Source of the DNA: Caulobacter sp.
Lineage (GTDB): Bacteria; Pseudomonadota; Alphaproteobacteria; Caulobacterales; Caulobacteraceae
Direction of reading: 5' to 3'
Assembly (NCBI GenBank): GCA_016125585.1
Contig: WGLL01000005.1
Location: forward strand, 124,001-188,000
Length of the DNA: 64,000 nucleotides
A model generated the notes under the pieces. That model was not told the origin of the DNA. It ran no database searches and saw only the letters and a program-made list of their open reading frames with translations. Below, in pieces: positions 7,940 through 15,463 of the stretch; position 1 is the stretch's first letter, and each line of letters starts with the position of its first letter. The position numbers and the translations under genes were made by a program.

Positions 7940-8734
7940 TTACGCCGCCTCGGAAAATTCGCCCTTGGGCAGGAAGCCGACCAGGGTCTGGACCGCCGGT
8001 TCCAGCCGGCTCCGGTCCAGGCTGTCGCCGACGGCGCGGTTCAGGGCCACCGCGGCTTCCATCAGCCTCATGTCGCCCACGGCGACGGCGGCCTTCTGCA
8101 GGTCGGCGGCCTGGGCCAGCAGGGCCCGGCGGGCCTGGGTCCAGTCGGTCTCCACCGCCTCCATCGCCGCGCGGACGATCTTCAGGGCCTGCAGGATGCG
8201 CTCCTGATCCGGCGTCTTGCGGGTGTCGGAGCGGCGTTTGCGGGGGCCGGTGTAGTCGCCGCTGTTGAACCGGCGGCGGTCGGGGCCGACGTACTGCACC
8301 GCCTCGACCCAGTCGCGCGGCTTCAGCGCGACCGCTTCAAGCCGGCGCGTCAGGTCCTTGACGTTGAAGGGCTTGCGCAGGAACTCGTGCACCCCGGCGT
8401 CGCGGGCGCCCAGGATGGCCTGGGCGGTGGCCACGCCCGTGACCATGATGATCGGGGCCTTGCGGCAGGGCAGGTCGCTGCGGCGCAGGGCCCGCGCCAG
8501 ACGGGGGCCGTCCAGGCCGGGGCCGGAATGTTCCAGGAAGATGATCTGCGGATCGACGGCCTGGGCCGCCTGCATGGCGCGGCTGTCGGTGGACGCCGCC
8601 CAGACCTGGCAGGTGACCAGGCTGCGCATCAGTTCCTGCAGCAGCTTTACCGACGCCGGCTGGGAATCGACGATCAACACCCTTTGCAGATGGGGCGCCA
8701 TGCGCTGCATGATCTTGGGATCGACGTTGAACAC
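7940..8734 (-). CDS. Receiver-domain protein with Glu at the phospho-acceptor site
   Basis: A CheY-like receiver domain fills roughly residues 15-135: QRVLIVDSQPASVKLLQEL, then PQIIFLEHSGPGLDG, IIMVTGVA and FLRKPFNVKDL. The conserved Thr and Lys are present, but the phospho-acceptor Asp is Glu (about residue 68) and the usual acidic pair is Asp-Ser. Such a domain probably cannot be phosphorylated normally and may mimic the active state. A basic linker with GPDRRR and a helical C-terminal region without a recognised output domain follow. The start is uncertain: GTG 8734 has GGAG upstream, ATG 8773 is also in frame. It diverges from the isomerase gene at 8898. Confidence 0.75.
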   Translation of the reverse strand: MFNVDPKIMQRMAPHLQRVLIVDSQPASVKLLQELMRSLVTCQVWAASTDSRAMQAAQAVDPQIIFLEHSGPGLDGPRLARALRRSDLPCRKAPIIMVTGVATAQAILGARDAGVHEFLRKPFNVKDLTRRLEAVALKPRDWVEAVQYVGPDRRRFNSGDYTGPRKRRSDTRKTPDQERILQALKIVRAAMEAVETDWTQARRALLAQAADLQKAAVAVGDMRLMEAAVALNRAVGDSLDRSRLEPAVQTLVGFLPKGEFSEAA

Positions 8735-8897
8735 GGTAGGCGGCGGCTCCGGACAGGCGGTCTTGCATCCCATCCGTGGCATGCCGTGGGTAAAGATCAG
8801 ATTGAGGATGCCGCGCCGGCGCGCGCCGGCCGCTGCAAATAATTCCATTTGTCGCGCAAAGGCCTTAGTCAGGGCCTTGAGGATCGCCGGAGTCTCC

Positions 8898-9875
8898 ATG
8901 ATCAAAGCCGCCGCCCCGATGACCGTCCTGCTCGCCGCCCTGATGGCGCTGAGCCTGGCCGCCTGCAGCCCCAAGACGGTCAATGACCGTCCACCCGAGA
9001 CCGGCGATGTCGCCGTCGCCCGGGTCGATGGCGAAACCGTGTGGGCCTCCGACGTCAAGCGTGAAGCCGTGGCCCAGGGGCTGATCGGCGAGGGTGAGCC
9101 GCTGGATATCCAGTCGGACCTGTTCCGTCAGGTGCTGGACGAGGTCGTCGACCGCGAACTGCTGGCGGCCGAGGCGATCAAGCGCGGGCTGGACAAGGAT
9201 CCGGTGGTGCAGCGGCGTCTGGCGGCGGCGCGCAAGCGGGTGCTCGGCGACACCCTGGTGGCCGGCGTGGTCGAGAAGGGCGTCACCGAGGACAACATCC
9301 AGACCCTCTACCGCGAGCAGCAGAAGCTCTCGGCCACCTCGGAGGAATACAAGGCCCGCCAGATCGTCGTCGCCACCCAGCCCGCGGCCGAGGACGTCAA
9401 GAAGCTGCTGGCCGCCGGCGCCTCCTTCGACGCCCTGGCCATGGAGCGCTCGACCGACAGCGCCACCCGTTTCAGCGGCGGCGATTTCGGCGGTTATTTC
9501 ACCCTCGACGTCATGTCGCCGCCCTATCAGGCCGCGCTGAAGGACGCCAAGAAGGGCGAGCTGGTCGGCCCGTTCGCGGTCGAGGGCGGCTGGGCCGTGG
9601 TCCGGGTCGAGGACAAGCGGCCCGAGGAGCCGATCAGCATCGAGGCGGCGCGGCCGCAGATCGTTCGCTTCCTGACCTACGGCCAGGTGCGCGACCTGCT
9701 TGAGAAGCTGCGCGGCGGGGCCAAGATCGAGACCCTGCTGGGCAAGGGCCAGGCGGTGCCCGGCGCACCCAGCGAGCCGGCGAACGCGCCGCCGACGCCG
9801 CCCGCCGGCCCTGATCTCGACGGGGCCGCCCCTCCCGCTCCCCAGAAGTCCGCCCCCGCGCCCGAGAAGAAATGA
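8898..9875 (+). CDS. Lipoprotein peptidyl-prolyl cis-trans isomerase (parvulin/SurA-like)
   Basis: Periplasmic or outer-membrane-facing folding factor of 325 residues. A lipoprotein signal (LLAALMALSLAAC) is followed by a SurA-N-like helical segment with DLFRQVLDEVVDRELLAAEA. A parvulin domain spans about residues 150-250: YKARQIVV, then the core SGGDFGGYFT and VGPFAVEGGWAVVRVEDKR. The C-terminus is a Pro/Ala-rich tail. ATG 8898 has GGAG nine bases upstream, which decides the start. Its stop overlaps the argJ start (ATGA), so the two are probably cotranscribed, although the functions are unrelated. Family certain, client proteins unknown. Confidence 0.9.
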   Translation: MIKAAAPMTVLLAALMALSLAACSPKTVNDRPPETGDVAVARVDGETVWASDVKREAVAQGLIGEGEPLDIQSDLFRQVLDEVVDRELLAAEAIKRGLDKDPVVQRRLAAARKRVLGDTLVAGVVEKGVTEDNIQTLYREQQKLSATSEEYKARQIVVATQPAAEDVKKLLAAGASFDALAMERSTDSATRFSGGDFGGYFTLDVMSPPYQAALKDAKKGELVGPFAVEGGWAVVRVEDKRPEEPISIEAARPQIVRFLTYGQVRDLLEKLRGGAKIETLLGKGQAVPGAPSEPANAPPTPPAGPDLDGAAPPAPQKSAPAPEKK

Positions 9876-11338
9876 CCCGCAAACCCGGCAAGACATCGTC
9901 CGCCAAGGACCTCCCCGCCAAGGCGCTGGAGGCGGCGGCCAAACCGGCCGAGATGGTTGGCCACGCCATGGAGCGGGCCCTGGACCCGCTGACCTCGGTG
10001 CTCAAGCGCGCCGCCCTGACCCGCGCCCAGAAGCAGGGCGCCCAGTTCGATCCCGCGCCGGACCCCGCCCCCGCGGCGGCCGAGGCCGCGCCCGGCAAGC
10101 CGGGCTTGGCCGTCTCGCCCCTGGCCGTGCCGTTTCCGAAGATCGCGCCGGTGGCCGGGGTGGAGATCGCCACGGCCCGGGCCGGCTTCTACAAGCATGA
10201 CCGCGACGATCTGTTGGTCATGACCTTCGCCGAGGGCACCAGCGCCGCCGGGGTCTTCACCCGCCACGGCGTCGGCTCGGCGCCGGTCGACTGGTGCAAG
10301 CGTCAACTGGGCGTTTCCAAGGGGCTCGACGTCCGCGCCCTGGTGGTCAACGCCGGCTGCGCCAACAGCTTCACCGGCAAGCCCGGCGCCGACGCGGTGC
10401 GCCGTGTCGCCACCGCCGTGGGCAAGCGGTTCGACTGTCGCCAGCGCGACGTGATGATGGCCTCGACCGGGGTCATCGGGGTCCTGCTCGACGACGCCAG
10501 GATCACCAACCGCCTGGCCGATGTCGAGGCCAGGCTGACGCCGGACGGCTGGGACGCCGCGGCCCGGGCGATCATGACCACCGACACCTTCGCCAAGGGC
10601 GCCGAGGCGACAGCGACGATCGACGGGGTCAAGGTGCGCATCGCCGGCATCGCCAAGGGCTCGGGCATGATCGCCCCCGACATGGCGACCATGCTGGCCT
10701 TCGTCGCCACCGACGCCAACATCGCCCCCACCGCCCTGCAGACCCTGGTCAGCCTCTACGCCCGCACGACCTTCAACGCGGTCACCGTCGACGGCGACCG
10801 CTCGACCAATGACACCCTGCTGTTGTTCGCCACCGGCCAGTCGGAGGCCCCGCGCATCCACCGCGCCGGCGACCGCCGCCTCGCCGACTTCCGGGAAAAG
10901 CTGGAAGGGGTGCTGCTCGACCTGGCCCTGCAACTGGTCCGCGACGGGGAGGGGGCGAGCAAGTTTGTCAAGATCACCGTCACCGGCGCCGAAAGCCACG
11001 CCTCGGCCCGCAAGATCGCCCGCACCGTCGCCGAGAGCCCGCTGGTCAAGACCGCCTTCGCCGGCGAAGACGCCAACTGGGGCCGCATCGTCATGGCCGT
11101 CGGCCGGGCCGACGAGCCGGTCAACCGCGACAAGATGAGCGTCACCTTCGGCAAGCTGGTCGCCGCCCAGGACGGCATGGTCGCGGCCAACTATTCCGAG
11201 GCGAAAATGAGCGCCTACATGAAAAAGCAGGAGCTGGAGGTCGGCATCGACGTCGGCGTCGGTCGCGGCCATGGGGTGATCTGGACCTGCGATCTGACCA
11301 AGCAGTATGTGGCCATCAACGGGGACTACCGGAGCTGA
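9872..11338 (+). CDS. argJ: Bifunctional ornithine/glutamate N-acetyltransferase ArgJ with an N-terminal extension
   Basis: Transfers acetyl from N-acetylornithine to glutamate in the cyclic arginine pathway. The core starts near residue 82 (PLAVPFPKIAPVAGVEIA) and contains VNAGCANSFTGKPG and the self-cleavage site KGSGMIAPDMATMLAFV, where the Thr of MATML is the family nucleophile. GEDANWGRIVMAVG and YSEAKMSAYMK follow. At 488 residues it is about 80 longer than usual; the extra N-terminus is Ala/Pro/Lys rich with no domain I recognise. The ATG overlaps the previous stop. An internal start such as Met27 is possible but also far from the core. Identity is certain. Confidence 0.95.
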   Translation: MTRKPGKTSSAKDLPAKALEAAAKPAEMVGHAMERALDPLTSVLKRAALTRAQKQGAQFDPAPDPAPAAAEAAPGKPGLAVSPLAVPFPKIAPVAGVEIATARAGFYKHDRDDLLVMTFAEGTSAAGVFTRHGVGSAPVDWCKRQLGVSKGLDVRALVVNAGCANSFTGKPGADAVRRVATAVGKRFDCRQRDVMMASTGVIGVLLDDARITNRLADVEARLTPDGWDAAARAIMTTDTFAKGAEATATIDGVKVRIAGIAKGSGMIAPDMATMLAFVATDANIAPTALQTLVSLYARTTFNAVTVDGDRSTNDTLLLFATGQSEAPRIHRAGDRRLADFREKLEGVLLDLALQLVRDGEGASKFVKITVTGAESHASARKIARTVAESPLVKTAFAGEDANWGRIVMAVGRADEPVNRDKMSVTFGKLVAAQDGMVAANYSEAKMSAYMKKQELEVGIDVGVGRGHGVIWTCDLTKQYVAINGDYRS

Positions 11339-11345
11339 CCGGGGC

Positions 11346-11530
11346 CCTTCTCCCGCTTGCCGGGAGAAGGTGGCGGCGTTCCTTTGAGCCCTCCTCCTCG
11401 ATGGGGGAGGGTTGGGTGGGGGTGTGTCACCGGTGGATCGGGCGGGCCCTGAAGGGCGCCGGCGCCTTCTTCTGATCAGACCGACGCAGCGGCGCGAACA
11501 CCCCCATCCCCAACCCTTCCCCCATCGAGG
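11346..11530. repeat. Intergenic palindromic repeat cluster (REP-like)
   Basis: CCTTCTCCCG (11346-11355) and CGGGAGAAGG (11361-11370) form a 10-bp hairpin. Further on, 11396-11425 (beginning CCTCGATGGGGGAGGG) is repeated in inverted, slightly diverged form at 11498-11530. The cluster fills the gap between the convergent argJ and kdsA genes and probably acts as a termination or mRNA 3' stabilising element. Apart from this the 213-base gap holds no gene. Confidence 0.6.
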
Positions 11531-11551
11531 GGGAAGGGAGTCTGATGAAGG

Positions 11552-12403
11552 TCAGTTCACCGCCTCATGCACGGCCTTCAGCGTCTTCAGCAACGCCGCC
11601 GCCCCGTCCAGCGGCAGGCAGCTCAAGGGATCGCACAACGCCTTGTCCGGCTCCGGATGGAACTCCAGGAACACCCCGTCGGCGCCGGCGGCCACCGCCG
11701 CCTTGGCGATCACCGACACCCCGTCGCGGCGACCGCCGGTCGAGGCGCCGCCGGTGCGCGGATCGGCGCCGGGCAGCTGCACCGCATGGGTGGCGTCGAT
11801 GGTCACCGGGGCGCCCAGCTTCTGCATCTCGGCGATGCCCAGCATGTCGACGATCAGGTTGTTGTAGCCGAAGGAATTCCCGCGCTCGCAGAGGATGGTC
11901 ATGTCCGCCCCGCCGGTGGCTTCCTTGATCTTGTCGAGGATGTTCTTGCAGTCCCAGGGGGCCAGGAACTGGCCCTTCTTGACATGCAGCAGCCCGCCGG
12001 CCGCCTGCGTCGCCCGGGCGGCGGCGACGACCAGATCGGTCTGGCGGCAGAGGAAGGCGGGAATCTGCACCAGATCGGCGACGGCGGCGACCGGCTCGCA
12101 TTCCTCGGGCGTGTGGATGTCGGTGGCGATCGGCACATCGACCTTCGACTTGACCTCGGAGAGGATGGCCAGGCCCTTTTCCAGGCCGGGGCCCCGGTAG
12201 CTCTTCAGCGACGAGCGGTTGGCCTTGTCGTAGCTGGCCTTGAACACATAGGGCAGGCCAAGGTCGGCGCAGACGGCCTTCAGGGTCCTGGCCGTGTTCA
12301 GGGCCAGATCCAGATCCTCGATGACGTTCAGTCCGGCGATCACGACCATCGGATGGCCGGCGCCGAAGGTGATGTTCCAGCGGTCGAGGGTCAGGGCGGT
12401 CAT
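11552..12403 (-). CDS. kdsA: 3-deoxy-8-phosphooctulonate synthase (KdsA)
   Basis: Condenses phosphoenolpyruvate with arabinose 5-phosphate to make Kdo-8-P for lipopolysaccharide. 283 residues, full length. Seen: VVIAGLNVIEDLDLAL, YVFKASYDKANRSSL, YRGPGLEKGL, IATDIHTPEE, IPAFLCRQTDL, GYNNLIVDMLG and DATHAVQLPG. Asn26 stands where metal-dependent KdsA enzymes have Cys, which by family knowledge indicates the metal-independent (E. coli) class. The start is ATG 12403 with CCGGAG five to six bases upstream rather than the ATG at 12418. It is convergent with argJ across a repeat cluster. Confidence 0.96.
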   Translation of the reverse strand: MTALTLDRWNITFGAGHPMVVIAGLNVIEDLDLALNTARTLKAVCADLGLPYVFKASYDKANRSSLKSYRGPGLEKGLAILSEVKSKVDVPIATDIHTPEECEPVAAVADLVQIPAFLCRQTDLVVAAARATQAAGGLLHVKKGQFLAPWDCKNILDKIKEATGGADMTILCERGNSFGYNNLIVDMLGIAEMQKLGAPVTIDATHAVQLPGADPRTGGASTGGRRDGVSVIAKAAVAAGADGVFLEFHPEPDKALCDPLSCLPLDGAAALLKTLKAVHEAVN

Positions 12404-12510
12404 GGCGGCTCCGGTCATCTGCGATTGCGCCGTTCAAATAGCAGAGCCGGCGCGATTGTCGCCCCCCTGATCGGCTGGCGCCGAGCCGGCCGCGCTGCTA
12501 GTGCGGGGTC

Positions 12511-12930
12511 ATGTCCGATGTTCATGCCTCCAAGCCGACCCTGCTGGTGGTCGCCGCGGCCCTGGTCGATGCCGATGGCCGGGTGCTGATCTGCCAGCGG
12601 CCCAAGGGCAAGCAGCTGGCGGGGCTGTGGGAGTTTCCCGGCGGCAAGGTCGAGGCCGGGGAAACGCCGGAGGCCTGTCTGATCCGTGAACTGAAGGAAG
12701 AGCTGGGCATCGACGTCAAGGCCGCCTGCCTGGCGCCCTTCGTTTTCGCCAGCCACGGTTATGAGTCCTTTCACCTCCTTATGCCACTCTATCTGCTGAG
12801 ACGCTGGGACGGTGTGGTCACGGCGCGGGAACACGAGGCGCTGGCGTGGGTCAAACCTGCCAAACTCAGCGACTATCCCATGCCGCCGGCGGACGCCCCG
12901 CTGGTGGCATGGCTCTGCGACGTCATCTGA
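12511..12930 (+). CDS. mutT: MutT-type Nudix hydrolase (8-oxo-dGTP diphosphatase)
   Basis: Sanitises oxidised nucleotides. 139 residues with the Nudix box GGKVEAGETPEACLIRELK followed by EELGI; upstream RVLICQRPKGKQLAGLWEFP is the typical MutT substrate strand region, and EHEALAWVKPAKLSDYPMPP matches the C-terminal end of MutT. It diverges from kdsA. Its 3' end overlaps the orphan pilin start by 22 bases. The biochemical substrate is inferred from family similarity. Confidence 0.9.
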   Translation: MSDVHASKPTLLVVAAALVDADGRVLICQRPKGKQLAGLWEFPGGKVEAGETPEACLIRELKEELGIDVKAACLAPFVFASHGYESFHLLMPLYLLRRWDGVVTAREHEALAWVKPAKLSDYPMPPADAPLVAWLCDVI

Positions 12931-13094
12931 CCCGCTTCCTGCGTGACGAGAGCGGCGCCACGGCCATTGAATACGGCCTGATCGTCAGCCTGATCTTCCT
13001 GGTCATCGTCACCGCCGTCACCACCTTCGGCAACAAGACCACCGGCATCATGCAAACCGTGTCGGACGCCATCGCCGCGGCCATCGCCGGCTAG
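12909..13094 (+). CDS. Orphan Flp-type (type IVb) pilin
   Basis: A 61-residue prepilin: basic leader with RFLRDESG, cleavage expected after the Gly, then ATAIEYGLIVSLIFLVIV with Glu at mature position 5 followed by Tyr, the Flp signature. The tail (TGIMQTVSDAIAAAIAG) differs from the two pilins of the main pilus locus 33 kb away. The start ATG 12909 lies inside the end of mutT and no clear RBS is seen, so translation may depend on mutT. It would be processed by the CpaA-type peptidase at 46931. Whether it is a structural or minor pilin is unknown. Confidence 0.85.
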   Translation: MALRRHLTRFLRDESGATAIEYGLIVSLIFLVIVTAVTTFGNKTTGIMQTVSDAIAAAIAG

Positions 13095-13163
13095 GGTCGA
13101 GAGACATTTGGCGGACTGATCCGCCGCTCCACTCCTCACTCAGCTCCCGCCTCCCTCCGCTCA

Positions 13164-13259
13164 CCCCGGCGAAGGCCGGGGCCCATCCGCCTGAGCGTCG
13201 GTCTGTCGGGGTCGATCGTCCGGCCAGGCGCACGAAAATGGATCCCGGCCTTCGCCGGG
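13164..13259. repeat. Paired palindromic repeat, CCCCGGCGAAGGCCGGGG family, copy 1
   Basis: CCCCGGCGAAGGCCGGGG (13164-13181) is palindromic, and 16 bases of it recur inverted as CCCGGCCTTCGCCGGG at 13244-13259, preceded by GGAT. The same two-part unit with the same flanking letters occurs at 33327-33400, so this is a dispersed BIME-like element. Confidence 0.8.
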
Positions 13260-13490
13260 AAGAGCGGATCAAGAGAGCTTGCCTGAACCTCGTCCGGCGC
13301 CGCTCCGTCCACGCCAACCCATGTAGGTCAGCCCAACCCCTCTACAGCCCACATTTCCCGCCGCCCGACCTACGCGGCCCCTACGCCGCGAGCCACGTCT
13401 ACAGCGCCTCGACCCACGCGCAAGTCACAATAATTCAAGGGCTTATGAACAGGCGCCATGCTATAATGGCCCGCTTCGAGGACGCCGGCT
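13260..13490. other. Non-coding remainder of the gap between the orphan pilin and the methyltransferase
   Basis: No convincing gene. It contains one copy of a second dispersed repeat (13365-13390, separate entry), and a TATAAT hexamer at 13462-13467 without a well-spaced -35. A very short open frame beginning MNRRHAIMARF ends at 13501 but has no recognisable features. Confidence 0.5.
13365..13390 (-). repeat. Dispersed 26-bp repeat with internal hairpin, copy 1
   Basis: On the minus strand this reads CGCGGCGTAGGGGCCGCGTA then GGTCGG. It matches 28212-28237 on the plus strand at 24 of 26 positions, and weaker similarity extends on both sides (for example GGAAATGT after it). CGCGGC and GCCGCG form an internal stem. 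Confidence 0.65.
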
Positions 13491-14405
13491 TCAGCGCGTA
13501 GGCTTCTCGCCCGCGCTCTGTTCGGTGGTCTTGAGGGCGTCCGCCAGCCGCACCTTCGCACTGCCCGGCTTCAGCGGCTTCTGCTGGCTTTCATGCGGCG
13601 ACCAGCCGGTGATGGTGATGATGTCGAAACTGGCGACCACCTTGCCGTCCGCCTGGCCGTAGCGCTGCTGATACAGGTCCAGGGCATGGAACAGGACCTT
13701 GCGGTTCAACGGTTTTCGGGACCGCTCCAGCAGGACATTGGTCTCGCCCATGGCCCGCAGGTCGCGCAGCAGGCTGAAGGGGTGGGCATAGCGCACCGTC
13801 ACCCGGTCGACGTCGCTGACCGGCAGGGCGAACCCGGCCCGATGCAGCAGGCCCGCGCCATCGAACCCGTCGGCAAAGGGGGAGATGCGCAGGGCCGCCC
13901 CGCCGCTCATCGCCGACTCCGCTTCCAGCAGGCATTGCCGCAGCTCGGTCAGGGTCGAGCCGCCGAGGAAGGCGCCGATGAACAGCCCGTCGGCCTTCAG
14001 GGCCCGGCGGATCTGCACCAGGGTCCCGACCAGATCGTTGGTCCAGTGCAGCACCAGGGCCGACACGACGAGGTCCAGACTGCCCGGCGCGAAGGGCAGC
14101 CGTTCCTCATCGGCGACCAGGCGGGCGCCGCCCCGTCCCTCCAGCATGGCCCCGGACAGGTCGGTCTCGATCAGGACGTCGATCTTGTCGGCGGCGTCGC
14201 TGCCCTTCAGCGCCTTGGCGAAGGCGCCGGTCCGGGCGCCCAGGTCGACGGCGTTGGGAAAGCGTCGCATGATCGCCTCCAGCCGCAGGACGATGTCGGC
14301 AGCGGCGCGGCTCTTGAGGAACCCGGCGTCCTCGTAGGCCGCGGCGGCGCGGTCGAGGCGTCGGCGATGCAGGGCGCGGTCGAACAGGACGGGCGGAGTG
14401 GTCAT
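13491..14405 (-). CDS. SAM-dependent methyltransferase, BioC/NDUFAF5-like
   Basis: A 304-residue class I methyltransferase-fold protein. Motif I is degenerate but visible (AVDLGARTGAFAKAL), followed by an acidic end of strand 2 (LIETDLSGAML), DEERLPFAPGSLDLVVS and LVLHWTNDLVGTLVQIRRAL. The N-terminus FDRALHRRRLDRAA and the overall length match the alphaproteobacterial relatives of mitochondrial NDUFAF5, a complex I assembly factor that hydroxylates an Arg, so function may be respiratory assembly rather than biotin synthesis; that is inference. ATG 14405 overlaps the comF start on the other strand. A Lys/Glu-rich tail follows the fold. Confidence 0.8.
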   Translation of the reverse strand: MTTPPVLFDRALHRRRLDRAAAAYEDAGFLKSRAAADIVLRLEAIMRRFPNAVDLGARTGAFAKALKGSDAADKIDVLIETDLSGAMLEGRGGARLVADEERLPFAPGSLDLVVSALVLHWTNDLVGTLVQIRRALKADGLFIGAFLGGSTLTELRQCLLEAESAMSGGAALRISPFADGFDGAGLLHRAGFALPVSDVDRVTVRYAHPFSLLRDLRAMGETNVLLERSRKPLNRKVLFHALDLYQQRYGQADGKVVASFDIITITGWSPHESQQKPLKPGSAKVRLADALKTTEQSAGEKPTR

Positions 14406-15180
14406 GGCGGCTGAGAAGCATTCGGCGGGAAGGCGGTGGAGGCCTGGGCCGCAACTTACCGCATTCGGCCGCCGGGCGCTTGACCTTATCCTGCCGCCGA
14501 CGGCCTTTGACGGCGAGGCGGCCCTGTCGCCCGGCCTGTCGGCCGACAGCTGGAGCCGCATCAGCTTCATCGACGACCCGGTTTGCGACGGCTGCGGCCT
14601 GCCGGCGGAGTACGCGATGGCCGGACGATGCCCCGCCTGCGAGGCCCGGCCGCATGTGTTTTCCCGGGCCCGGGCCGCCTGTCTCTATGACGAACACAGC
14701 CGTGATCCGATCCTCAAGCTGAAGCACGCCGACCGCAGCGACCTGGCCCCGCTGCTGGCCCGCTGGCTGTCGCGGGCGGCCGGCGATCTGATCGCCGGGG
14801 CCGAGGTCATCGTTCCCGTGCCGCTGCATCGCTGGCGGCTGCTGTCGCGCCGCTACAACCAGTCGGCCGAGGTCGCCCGGCGGCTGGCCGCCGACACCGG
14901 CCTGACCTATCTGCCCGACACCCTGACCCGGCCGAGAGCCACCGCCAGCCAGGGTGGACGCTCGGCCTCGGGGCGGCGGCGGAACGTGGCCGGCGCCTTC
15001 GCCGTTCCGCCCTCGCGCCGCGCCCGCATCGAGGGCCGCCGCGTCCTGCTGGTCGACGACGTCCTGACCACCGGCGCCACCGCCGACGCCTGCGCCCGCA
15101 CCCTGAAGGCGGCCGGCGCGGCGGATGTGTCGCTGGCGGTGATCGCGAGGGTGAAACAGAGCGCCGCCGGCCCTACATAA
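14404..15180 (+). CDS. comF: ComF-family phosphoribosyltransferase-like protein
   Basis: 258 residues. An N-terminal zinc-finger-like double Cys pair (CDGCGLPAEYAMAGRCPAC) is followed by a PRTase-fold domain: VIVPVPLHRWRLLSRRYNQS and the PRPP-binding signature RVLLVDDVLTTGATADACA. ComF proteins take part in DNA uptake or recombination in competent bacteria; in Caulobacterales the role is not established. ATG 14404 has GGAG (14395-14398) five bases upstream. This RBS lies inside the opposite-strand methyltransferase gene's 5' region, and the two start codons share CATG. Confidence 0.88.
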   Translation: MAAEKHSAGRRWRPGPQLTAFGRRALDLILPPTAFDGEAALSPGLSADSWSRISFIDDPVCDGCGLPAEYAMAGRCPACEARPHVFSRARAACLYDEHSRDPILKLKHADRSDLAPLLARWLSRAAGDLIAGAEVIVPVPLHRWRLLSRRYNQSAEVARRLAADTGLTYLPDTLTRPRATASQGGRSASGRRRNVAGAFAVPPSRRARIEGRRVLLVDDVLTTGATADACARTLKAAGAADVSLAVIARVKQSAAGPT

Positions 15181-15208
15181 AGCCTCGAAAACCCCCTATG
15201 GAGGGCCC

Positions 15209-15463
15209 ATGGCCAAGATCGAAATCTATACCCGTCCCTTCTGCGGCTACTGCGCCCGCGCCATCAGCACCCTGACCGACAAGGGCGTCGACTTCGAGGA
15301 AATCGAGGCCGGCATGGATCCCAAGCTGCGCCAGGAGATGATGGACCGCTCGGGCCGGTCGACCTTTCCGCAGATCTTCATCGACGGAAAGCATATCGGC
15401 GGCTGCGACGACATGCTGGCGCTGGACCGCGCCGGCAAGCTGGACCCCATGCTGGGCGCATGA
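15209..15463 (+). CDS. grxC: Glutaredoxin 3
   Basis: Glutathione-dependent thiol-disulfide oxidoreductase of 84 residues in the cytoplasm. The active site is CGYC (residues 12-15) in YTRPFCGYCARA, a variant of the more common CPYC. RSTFPQIFIDGKHIGGCDD contains the cis-Pro and GG glutathione-binding motif. An RBS (ggagg) lies before the ATG. The stop overlaps the next start (ATGA), forming a tight run grxC-amidase-DUF1178. Confidence 0.95.
   Translation: MAKIEIYTRPFCGYCARAISTLTDKGVDFEEIEAGMDPKLRQEMMDRSGRSTFPQIFIDGKHIGGCDDMLALDRAGKLDPMLGA

Noticed and set aside
13462..13467. Perfect TATAAT hexamer as a promoter
   Set aside because: No -35 element at a normal spacing, and downstream on that strand lies only the antisense of the methyltransferase gene.
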